18,555 bases of DNA, from positions 1-18,555 of the forward strand of contig DIKO01000114.1 in assembly GCA_002423615.1 (NCBI GenBank). Direction: 5' to 3'. This stretch comes from Desulfobacteraceae bacterium UBA5616. Lineage in GTDB: Bacteria > Desulfobacterota > Desulfobacteria > Desulfobacterales > UBA5616. This document shows, in pieces, positions 1 through 6,322 of the stretch. The notes under the pieces were generated by a model that made no database searches, had not been told where the DNA came from, and saw nothing but the letters and a program-made list of their open reading frames with translations. Every line of letters begins with the position of its first letter. Position 1 is the first letter of the stretch. A program made the translations under genes and the position numbers.

Positions 1-48
1 ACGCGTGAATACCTGGGCTGGGGTGTGTACGCGCTGATGACGCGGTGA
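1..48 (+). CDS. Possible 3' end of an upstream gene (partial)
   Basis: The window opens in a reading frame (frame 1) that codes for 15 residues, TREYLGWGVYALMTR, and stops at TGA 46-48. The composition is protein-like, but the piece is too short to identify. The next gene begins 230 bases later behind its own promoters, so this would be a separate upstream gene. It could equally be a chance open frame. Confidence 0.3.
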   Translation, partial: TREYLGWGVYALMTR

Positions 49-156
49 CGAGGGGGTTGCCGGGCGACATAAAAAGGGGTGACATTATGGCAACACCCGC
101 ATATTAAATATATTTCTCGGAAATCGGATACCCGCGTCCGCCTTTAAAAAAGAAAA

Positions 157-171
157 TGTCAAATATTGACA
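157..171. promoter_or_regulatory. Inverted repeat overlapping a -35 box (candidate operator)
   Basis: TGTCAA (157-162), a 3-base spacer ATA, and TTGACA (166-171) form a perfect 6-bp dyad. Its right arm is exactly the consensus -35 hexamer of the candidate promoter at 166-194. Dyads placed this way are common repressor or activator sites. The regulator is unknown, and a short dyad can arise by chance in AT-rich DNA. Confidence 0.3.
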
Positions 172-194
172 AATCTTACCTATTCGAGTTAAAT
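166..194 (+). promoter_or_regulatory. Candidate distal sigma70-type promoter P1
   Basis: TTGACA (166-171, full consensus), a 17-base spacer and TTAAAT (189-194, 4 of 6 matches) point toward the TPR/GTPase operon. It would leave an untranslated leader of about 80 nt. It is weaker in the -10 box than the proximal promoter at 224-252. Confidence 0.4.
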
Positions 195-223
195 TGCCTT
201 CCATGAGGGGATATTCTAACCCA

Positions 224-252
224 TTGATAAATGAGTTGAATTTTGTTATCAT
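224..252 (+). promoter_or_regulatory. Candidate proximal sigma70-type promoter P2
   Basis: TTGATA (224-229, 5 of 6), a 17-base spacer and TATCAT (247-252, 5 of 6) form a good sigma70-like promoter. Transcription would start near 259, about 20 nt before the ATG at 279, leaving just enough room for the weak GGGG Shine-Dalgarno at 270-273. This is the best candidate for the main promoter of the + strand operon. Confidence 0.55.
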
Positions 253-278
253 GGATTCCTCGCACCAACGGGGTTTGA

Positions 279-1052
279 ATGGACATCAAGACCAAGATTA
301 AATTTCTCTTAAAAGAAGCGGATCTGTATCGCTCTCAAGGCTTGCTGTCGGAAGCAAAGGGGATTTATGAAGACACCCTGAAGCTGATCCGGACCCGTTT
401 GTCCCCCAGGGATGGGGAAAAAATATTGCAGGCCATTATGGTAAAAATCACCAGTTTGGAAAATGACCTCGTTCGTGTTGAAAAAAAAGTGCTGTCCCCG
501 AGTATGACGAAAGAATCCCAGGATCTGATTAAAAAGATGTTCGTACTGGAAGATGGCGGAGGTAAGGGCCAGGCTGCTTTCGAGGCGGCCAAGGCGCTGA
601 TGAAATTCGGTCAGTTTGAAAGGGCGAAGGAGGAATTTGCCAATCTCATCGAAATAGATCAGTTCAGGAGCGATGCATTAAAGCATATTTTAAACTGTTA
701 TTTTCTTGAATCCAAATATGACGAAGCTCTGGCACAATATGAAACGTGGTCTTCCGATCCCCTGATTACAAAACCCGAGATTGAAGCAATCGGAATATTT
801 ATCCAGAGTACCTTCACCGCAAAGGGAATGCATGATAAATTGCCGGATAAAAATAAAACCGAACCCATCAGCGCGATTGAGGCCGCAACCTTCGAAAAAA
901 TTTCTGCATCCCGTAAACCCGGCGTTCCGCCCGGGAGCGGAATGAAGATAAAACCTTCCCGACGACCCGAATTTGAAGAAGAAGATGACGAATTTGAAGA
1001 ATTTGATGTCCTGGAATCCATCAAAAAGTCAAAAAAACTTAAAAAAGAATAA
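279..1052 (+). CDS. TPR-like protein, first gene of the GTPase operon
   Basis: A soluble 257-residue protein with no signal peptide or membrane segment. Three helix-turn-helix stretches look like tetratricopeptide repeats: about residues 8-38 (containing GLLSEAKGIYEDTL), 98-128 (FGQFERAKEEFANLIEID) and 131-160 (SKYDEALAQYETW). TPRs usually mediate protein-protein contacts. After residue 185 the chain is probably disordered. It has a very acidic run at 231-246 (EFEEEDDEFEEFDVLE) and then a lysine-rich tail, which suggests electrostatic docking. The ATG at 279 follows a weak GGGG Shine-Dalgarno. The MglA-like GTPase gene starts 51 nt downstream, so I infer that it serves as a scaffold or regulator for that GTPase. 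It occupies the position where MglB (roadblock fold) sits in many mgl operons, but I see no roadblock features. The biochemical function is unknown. Confidence 0.8.
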   Translation: MDIKTKIKFLLKEADLYRSQGLLSEAKGIYEDTLKLIRTRLSPRDGEKILQAIMVKITSLENDLVRVEKKVLSPSMTKESQDLIKKMFVLEDGGGKGQAAFEAAKALMKFGQFERAKEEFANLIEIDQFRSDALKHILNCYFLESKYDEALAQYETWSSDPLITKPEIEAIGIFIQSTFTAKGMHDKLPDKNKTEPISAIEAATFEKISASRKPGVPPGSGMKIKPSRRPEFEEEDDEFEEFDVLESIKKSKKLKKE

Positions 1053-1103
1053 GTTTCGGGTAAACCGCAGTTAAATTTATATTCAAGATCTGGAGCATTT
1101 ATA

Positions 1104-1733
1104 ATGGCCGTACTCAACGTGAAAAATCGCGAAATAGAGTGCAAGATTGTCTACTACGGACCCGGCAGATGCGGTAAAACCACGAATCTTGAATATACCT
1201 ACAGGACTTTTAAAAAACAAGTTGCCGGGGATATGGTTTCGATCAATACAGAAGGCGACAGAACCCTGTTTTTTGATTTTCTCCCCATGGGTCTGGGGAA
1301 AATCAAAGGGTGCGACGTACGCGTTCAGTTATATACCGTTCCCGGACAGGTAAAATATTCATCCACACGCAAACTCGTTCTGAAAGGGGTTGACGGCATT
1401 GTTTTCGTGGCGGATTCACTGAAGATCAGGCGGGAAAAAAACATGCTTTCCCTTAAAGATCTGCAGATGAACCTCAAAGAATACGGTATCAGCATTTTCA
1501 AGGTCCCTTTAATCATGCAGTTCAACAAAAGGGACCTCGAGGCTGAAGGATTGCCCCTTATGTCCATGGAACAAATGGACCGGGATTTAAACCGTCAGTT
1601 GAAAGTACCTTTCTATCCCGCCAGCGCCGTAACAGGCGAGGGAGTCGGAAAAACCCTCACCCATTGCCTAAAGGAAACCCTTTTGTCGCTTCAGCGGCAA
1701 CTTAAATGGACGCAACAAGAAGAGCAGCCATGA
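1104..1733 (+). CDS. MglA-like small Ras-superfamily GTPase
   Basis: A cytoplasmic GTPase of 209 residues, close to the usual length of about 195 for MglA, the Myxococcus polarity switch. The P-loop is GPGRCGKT (19-26). The switch I region holds EGDRT with R53 and T54, switch II is TVPGQ with Q82, and the base-recognition motif is NKRD (141-144). From my recollection of M. xanthus MglA, these fall at the same residue numbers, including the hydrolysis residues Arg53 and Gln82, so the enzyme should be an active GTPase. The usual Leu after the P-loop GPG is Arg here. The start at 1104 has GGAG at 1092-1095. The stop overlaps the start of the PATAN protein (ATGA), which implies translational coupling. 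Family members control cell polarity, gliding or pili, but the role here is inferred only. No MglB-type activating protein is encoded nearby. Confidence 0.92.
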   Translation: MAVLNVKNREIECKIVYYGPGRCGKTTNLEYTYRTFKKQVAGDMVSINTEGDRTLFFDFLPMGLGKIKGCDVRVQLYTVPGQVKYSSTRKLVLKGVDGIVFVADSLKIRREKNMLSLKDLQMNLKEYGISIFKVPLIMQFNKRDLEAEGLPLMSMEQMDRDLNRQLKVPFYPASAVTGEGVGKTLTHCLKETLLSLQRQLKWTQQEEQP

Positions 1734-2902
1734 CAACGGAAACCGTATTTTCTGGAAACCTGAATTTTTTCGGCCTGGGCGATCTGATTCAACTCATCGG
1801 TTCCCATGGAAGCACCGGAATCCTTGAAATCAGAAGTAAATACACCACCAAACCGGGGAAAGTGTTTTTTGTCGAGGGCAATCCGGTCGATGCGGTCTGT
1901 GGTTCAAAAAAGGGGACGTATGCGCTTTATTCCCTTTTCGGATGGGTCCACGGCGAATTCGAATTTTCACTGGCCGGTGTTGACCGAGCGCCGGTTATCA
2001 AAGAAAGCCGCATGCAGCTCATCTTAAGCGGGTTAAAAATGCTGGATGACGGAGAAATCCAAAAAATAGGACCCTACACCATGGATCCAAAAAGGCAGGA
2101 TTCCCTGGTGATGGGGATTCCCCAGCCACTGATCAAAGGCCCGTTAATCGATTACCTTTATGTGGTGGATGAGGAAGAGTACGAAGCGGGCAGGGACATT
2201 GTTCTGGAAGGCCGGTATGGAAACTGGCTCTGGGTGATTCTGGAGGGTACCGTGCAGATCGTCAAGGATACCCCAAGTGGTAAAATCAACATCGTCAGAA
2301 TCGGTCCCGGAGCTTTTGTCGGCAGCATTGCTTCCTTTTTGTTGGGGGATTATGTCAGAAGCGCGACGGTGTCGGCCGTTGACCGCGTACTTCTGGGCGT
2401 ATTGGATTCCGCTCGTCTGATTCAGGAATTCGGATCCCTTTCTCCGGAAATCATGAAGATCCTTTTAAGCCTCGACAGAAGGTTAAAGCAGGTAACGGAT
2501 CGAAGTGTGGATGCTTATTTCAATGAGGCTTCGAAAATTGATTTCGACAATCTGGATGTCAATATACCCCAGGGAAAAGATAACGGCAAGCTGGGGATCA
2601 TCCGGGAGGGAACGGCCTTTGTCGTCCGGAAAACAAAAACCGGCGATGCTTTACTGGCCTGTCTTTCCCCCGGAGATTTCATCGGGCGGCTGCCTTTTAT
2701 TGAGATGGATCATGAACCCATTGCCGCATCGGTGTACAGCTCCCGGGATTTGATGGTGGAAGACGTGGACCCCCGGGAAATAGCAGCGGAATACCAGCGG
2801 CTTTCCCCGACCTTTAAAAATATTATCAACAATATCGCGGCCGGTGTTTCAGCGACATCTCTGATGACCTGTGAGTTTTTGAAACAACACGCAAAGCACT
2901 AA
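1730..2902 (+). CDS. DUF4388 (PATAN) protein with two cyclic-nucleotide-binding-like domains
   Basis: I chose the ATG at 1730 (390 residues) because it makes an ATGA overlap with the GTPase stop. A start at 1706 would only add eight residues inside the GTPase gene. Residues about 6-105 match the PATAN/DUF4388 pattern (FSGNLNFFGLGDLIQLI, GILEIR, KVFFVEGNPVDA, then FGWVHGEFEF). Residues about 140-255 have a cNMP-binding beta-roll (WVILEGTVQIV, then RSATVSAVD), and about 290-365 a second, weaker copy (GIIREGTAFVV, then CLSPGDFIG). The phosphate-binding cassettes are diverged: the first has GS where the family has GE but keeps RSA, and the second lacks both Glu and Arg. It may therefore bind another ligand or act as a pure interaction module. 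Coupling to the GTPase suggests an effector or regulator of the switch. Confidence 0.85.
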   Translation: MTTETVFSGNLNFFGLGDLIQLIGSHGSTGILEIRSKYTTKPGKVFFVEGNPVDAVCGSKKGTYALYSLFGWVHGEFEFSLAGVDRAPVIKESRMQLILSGLKMLDDGEIQKIGPYTMDPKRQDSLVMGIPQPLIKGPLIDYLYVVDEEEYEAGRDIVLEGRYGNWLWVILEGTVQIVKDTPSGKINIVRIGPGAFVGSIASFLLGDYVRSATVSAVDRVLLGVLDSARLIQEFGSLSPEIMKILLSLDRRLKQVTDRSVDAYFNEASKIDFDNLDVNIPQGKDNGKLGIIREGTAFVVRKTKTGDALLACLSPGDFIGRLPFIEMDHEPIAASVYSSRDLMVEDVDPREIAAEYQRLSPTFKNIINNIAAGVSATSLMTCEFLKQHAKH

Positions 2903-2945
2903 ATCCTCCTGCGGAACAAATAGACATGGTTTTACAGGGAATGGC

Positions 2946-3278
2946 ATGATGAATGATGAACTGAGAGAAAAATATCGGGTTCCTTCGCAAAACCTGGTGT
3001 ATTTATGCGTGAAGGAGAATGACGAAACGGTCCTGCAGGGAATGGGAAAAACCTTGAACATCTCCGAATCCGGGATTCAGCTCGAAACCGGGTTTGCCAT
3101 TGATGCAAAAAAAATCATCACCTTATCCATCGGTGTAGAGGAGGATATCGTCGAAATTCAAGGTAAGATCATCTACTCTGCCGAAAAGGACGGGAAGTAT
3201 GAGTTCGGCATCGGATTTCTGGATGTTGATGAACGCTCCCGAATCATCATAAACCAGTATGTGAGACTTTTTCAATAG
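2946..3278 (+). CDS. PilZ-domain protein
   Basis: A single-domain protein of 110 residues. The PilZ c-di-GMP signature is present in diverged form: RxxxR at residues 7-11 (REKYR) at the N-terminus, and (D/N)xSxxG as NISESG near residues 38-43, followed by a six-stranded barrel pattern ending in FGIGFLDV. PilZ proteins usually bind cyclic di-GMP and pass the signal to motility, pilus or exopolysaccharide systems. AGGGA at 2936-2940 serves either the ATG at 2946 or the one at 2949. The gene lies 43 nt after the PATAN protein, so c-di-GMP input to the GTPase module is a reasonable inference. Binding depends on both arginines, which are retained. Confidence 0.85.
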   Translation: MMNDELREKYRVPSQNLVYLCVKENDETVLQGMGKTLNISESGIQLETGFAIDAKKIITLSIGVEEDIVEIQGKIIYSAEKDGKYEFGIGFLDVDERSRIIINQYVRLFQ

Positions 3279-3314
3279 CATAACCTTATAAGATCAACGA
3301 GAAAGGATACGGGG

Positions 3315-4214
3315 TTGAAGAATTTGCCTGTTTTTGAAACGAATTTTCCGGGGTTAAACCTTTTGAACAGGGGTAAGGTCAGGGATATTTATGAGGTCGA
3401 TGGCTATCTTTTACTGGTGGCCACGGACCGGTTATCCGCGTTTGATGTTATTCTCCCGGACCCCATACCGGACAAAGGCAAGATTTTAACCCTGATATCC
3501 CTTTTCTGGTTCGACAAAATGAAGTCCCTTTTGCCCCATCATCTGGTGACCAGCCGTGTAGAGGAATTCCCGGCTGCCTGTCAGCCTTATGCGGAAATTC
3601 TGGAGGGACGGAGCATGCTGGTCCGGAAAACCCGTCCGCTGTCCATCGAATGCGTTGTCCGCGGATATCTTTCAGGTTCCGGCTGGCAATCCTACCAGGA
3701 GTCCGGCACTGTTTGCGGGATAAAACTTCCTCCGGGATTGAGAGAATCGGAGCAATTGCCCGAACCTATTTTTACGCCTTCAACAAAAGCTGAAATGGGC
3801 GAACACGATATCAATATCGATTTTGAAACCGCTTCTCGAAAGATCGGACAAGACCTGGCCCTTAAGGTCAAGCGCTACAGTCTTGAAATTTATAACCAGG
3901 GGCGGCGCCTGGCCGAAGAAAAAGGCATCATCATCGCGGATACCAAATTTGAATTCGGCCTGCTCGATGAAGAAATCATCCTCATTGACGAGGTATTGAC
4001 GCCGGATTCCTCCCGATTCTGGCCGAAAAGTTCTTATGAACCCGGAAAATCGCAAAAAAGCTACGATAAACAATATGTCCGGGATTATCTGACATCCATC
4101 AGATGGGACAAGACTCCTCCAGGGCCTCATCTCCCCCAGGAAGTTATCCGGAAAACCCGGGAAAAATATCTTGAAGCGTTACATCAGCTTACCGGCGTTA
4201 ACCATGTACTATGA
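3315..4214 (+). CDS. purC: Phosphoribosylaminoimidazole-succinocarboxamide synthase (SAICAR synthase)
   Basis: This enzyme joins CAIR to aspartate using ATP, a late step of de novo purine synthesis in the cytoplasm. At 299 residues it has the normal bacterial length. Family signatures are clear: GKVRDIYEV near residues 20-28, the ATRDRLSAFD-type stretch ATDRLSAFDVILPDPIPDKG, ECVVRGYLSGSGWQSY, TPSTKAEMGEHD, IADTKFEFG and LIDEVLTPDSSRFWP. The start is a TTG at 3315 with AAAGGA at 3302-3307, and there is no closer ATG. It follows the PilZ gene by 36 nt and its 3' end overlaps the ParB-like gene by 11 nt. No other purine gene is visible, so it appears to be a lone pur gene carried within a mixed operon. 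Confidence 0.97.
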   Translation: MKNLPVFETNFPGLNLLNRGKVRDIYEVDGYLLLVATDRLSAFDVILPDPIPDKGKILTLISLFWFDKMKSLLPHHLVTSRVEEFPAACQPYAEILEGRSMLVRKTRPLSIECVVRGYLSGSGWQSYQESGTVCGIKLPPGLRESEQLPEPIFTPSTKAEMGEHDINIDFETASRKIGQDLALKVKRYSLEIYNQGRRLAEEKGIIIADTKFEFGLLDEEIILIDEVLTPDSSRFWPKSSYEPGKSQKSYDKQYVRDYLTSIRWDKTPPGPHLPQEVIRKTREKYLEALHQLTGVNHVL

Positions 4215-5160
4215 TGTTGAATTCGTTCCAATATCATCAATCGATACAGGAGATTCGACCTTTCGCATCACCACCGGGAAGAATTTGCAGGTCATCTCCC
4301 GTTCCATCCGGTCCGTCGGACTCCTGAACCCTCCCATGGTGGCCCCGGCGGGCTCGAAATACAGAATTATTTTTGGTTTCAAAAGGATCGAAGCCTGCAG
4401 GGAAATCGGCCTTGAAGAGATCCCGGTTCGGATGTGCCGCTCCGGCATGTCCGAACTGGACTATGCGAAATCGGCGATTCTCGATAATTCCGGGCAACGG
4501 GAATTGAATCTGGTTGAAGTGGCCCGGTCGGTTCGTCTGCTGTACGGTTTTGCAGATACCCGGAACCCGCTTCCGGATCTGGTCGACGGACTGGGTCTGC
4601 CCTTCAGCAATGCCTTGATTCTCGATCAGATTCTTAAGATCAACCACATGACCGCCGCAATGCAGGAAGGGATCATTTCCGGCCGCATCTCCCTGCCCAT
4701 GGCATTGGAACTAACTGAACTGGAAGGAGATTCCGGGGATATTGTATCGGAGATTTTTCAGTCCCTGAACCTGAGCCTTAACAAACAAAGGGAAATTCTT
4801 GCCCTTGTGAAAGAAATCGCCCTGAGGGAAGACAAAACCCTCCCTGAGGTTTTAAATGGCCGGGACGTGGTCGATATGCTTTTCCACGGGGACTGGGACA
4901 AGGGGCAAAGGACGCGGGAGTTGAGAAAACTTCTCCGGAAAAAGCGATATCCCGAAATCTCGCGGTTTGAATGCGTCTTCGAAGGGTACTTGAAATCTCT
5001 CAGGCTTTCCGGCGGCGCCGGACTCATTCCCCCCAGAGACTTCGAAGGCAATACCTACACCCTCCAGTTCCCGTTCAGGAATATGAGGGAACTGGAAAAT
5101 TGCCGGGCCGTTCTGGAGAAAATTCTCCGGCATCCGGAAACAAAATCCATCCTTGAATGA
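4204..5160 (+). CDS. Orphan ParB-like protein
   Basis: A 318-residue protein starting at ATG 4204. An upstream TTG at 4171 would lie deep inside purC. Residues about 1-95 resemble the ParB/Srx N-terminal domain: SIRSVGLLNPPMV, then the GxxRxxA box as GFKRIEA (58-64), then a DNSGQRELNLVEVAR stretch near 94-108 like the ENxQR motif. The Glu of canonical GERR is Phe here. Residues about 100-175 are helical and resemble the ParB helix-turn-helix region. The rest (about 180-318) is not recognised. ParB proteins bind CTP and centromere sites and work with ParA, but no ParA gene is here, so chromosome partitioning is not supported. The stop overlaps the radical-SAM gene by 4 nt, so the two are probably made together. 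There is no clear Shine-Dalgarno, as expected for a start that relies on coupling to purC. Confidence 0.82.
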   Translation: MYYDVEFVPISSIDTGDSTFRITTGKNLQVISRSIRSVGLLNPPMVAPAGSKYRIIFGFKRIEACREIGLEEIPVRMCRSGMSELDYAKSAILDNSGQRELNLVEVARSVRLLYGFADTRNPLPDLVDGLGLPFSNALILDQILKINHMTAAMQEGIISGRISLPMALELTELEGDSGDIVSEIFQSLNLSLNKQREILALVKEIALREDKTLPEVLNGRDVVDMLFHGDWDKGQRTRELRKLLRKKRYPEISRFECVFEGYLKSLRLSGGAGLIPPRDFEGNTYTLQFPFRNMRELENCRAVLEKILRHPETKSILE

Positions 5161-6260
5161 ATTTGAACATTAAAAAACTGTATATCGACCAGTCTGTGGC
5201 CGACTGTGATGAAACGGCTTTTGCGGCATCGCGGATCGGTGCTCCTGCTCAGGTTGTAACGGATTTAAGACCGGTGTATCAGGAAATCCTTTCTGCTGAA
5301 GACCCGGAGCTTACGGGAAAATCCACCCTGATCCTCACCGCCAACAGGGGCCGGTTCATCAAGAAATGCCCGGGGACCCGGTATTACAACTGCTGTGGAT
5401 ATGAAATCCTGCACGTGGGGACATTCTGTGTCATGGATTGTTCCTACTGTATCCTCCAGACTTATTTTCATCCCCCGGTCTTGCATTACTTTGTGAATCA
5501 CCAGGACCTTGTCAGCGAATTGGATGACGTGTTTAAATCGCCGGAAATACGAAGATTCGGTACGGGTGAATTTACCGACAGTTTGATATGGGAAAAATAC
5601 ACGAATGTGAATGCCTTGTTGATTCCCAAATTCGCCTCCCAGTCCCGAAGCGTATTGGAACTGAAAACAAAGACGACCGCCATCGATCATCTCGAACACT
5701 TCGATCACAATGGCAAAACCATTATTTCCTGGTCCTTAAACACGGAACGGATCATCAACAGCGAGGAAAGACATACCCGACCCCTCCGGGCGAGAATCGA
5801 TGCGGCCCGGAAATGCCAGGGGTGGGGATACCCCCTTGCCTTTCATTTCGATCCGTTGGTGATATACGAGGGGTGTGAAGAGGAATACAAGGCCGTTTTC
5901 GATCAGTTGTTTTCTTCGATCAATACCGATAATATCGTGTGGATCAGCCTGGGAACGTTCCGGTTCATGCCGGATTTAAAGGCCGTAATTCAGAGACGGT
6001 TTGCGAAATCAAAAATTGTGTACGGAGAGTTTATATCCGGGCTTGATAATAAAATGAGGTATTTTAAACCCCTCCGCCTTTCCCTTTATCAAACCTTGAT
6101 TCAATGGATTAAAGCTGCCGCACCGGATGTGCTGGTATATTTCTGCATGGAAGACGACGAAATCTGGAGAAAAACACTCGGATTTACGCCTGATGACCGG
6201 GGCGGACTGGGTGCGATGCTCAATGAAAGCGCCCGCAGGCATTGCCGTTTAACGGATTAA
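5157..6260 (+). CDS. Radical SAM protein of the spore photoproduct lyase (SPL) family
   Basis: A 367-residue protein whose CxxxCxxC cluster motif (C91, C95, C98 in GTFCVMDCSYCILQTYF) binds the 4Fe-4S cluster of radical SAM enzymes. The later region (KTKTTAIDHL, HNGKTIISWSLNTERII, GYPLAFHFDPL, YEGCEEEY) matches SplB as I remember the Bacillus protein. SplB repairs the thymine dimer formed in spores. In an ungapped comparison from memory, the catalytic Cys141 falls on E138 here, and Tyr98 on I99, whereas Tyr96 is kept as Y97. A simple SP lyase activity is therefore doubtful. The gene begins at ATG 5157, overlapping the ParB-like stop (ATGA). Likely roles are another DNA-related radical reaction or repair. 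The substrate is unknown. Confidence 0.85.
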   Translation: MNLNIKKLYIDQSVADCDETAFAASRIGAPAQVVTDLRPVYQEILSAEDPELTGKSTLILTANRGRFIKKCPGTRYYNCCGYEILHVGTFCVMDCSYCILQTYFHPPVLHYFVNHQDLVSELDDVFKSPEIRRFGTGEFTDSLIWEKYTNVNALLIPKFASQSRSVLELKTKTTAIDHLEHFDHNGKTIISWSLNTERIINSEERHTRPLRARIDAARKCQGWGYPLAFHFDPLVIYEGCEEEYKAVFDQLFSSINTDNIVWISLGTFRFMPDLKAVIQRRFAKSKIVYGEFISGLDNKMRYFKPLRLSLYQTLIQWIKAAAPDVLVYFCMEDDEIWRKTLGFTPDDRGGLGAMLNESARRHCRLTD

Positions 6261-6270
6261 ATTCGCCGGC

Positions 6271-6302
6271 TAAAAAGGCGGCCCCGTTGGTGCGGAGCCG
6301 CC
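6271..6302 (-). terminator. Intrinsic terminator between convergent genes
   Basis: GGCGGC-C-CCG (6277-6286), a 6-base loop and CGG-A-GCCGCC (6293-6302) form a GC-rich stem with one mismatch. On the - strand it is followed by five T (complement of 6272-6276), as expected for a terminator of the EF-G-like gene. On the + strand there is no T run, so any stop for the radical-SAM operon would be weak. Confidence 0.65.
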
Positions 6303-6322
6303 CTAAATGAACGGCAAAGCGT

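Noticed and set aside
51..106. Long-range complementarity GGGGGTTGCC with GGCAACACCC, possibly a terminator of the upstream gene
   Set aside because: The loop is about 27 bases and no T run follows, so it is not a typical intrinsic terminator.
698..1144. A 148-residue open frame on the - strand opposite the TPR and GTPase genes
   Set aside because: Serine-rich, low-complexity translation antisense to well supported genes, with no motif of its own.
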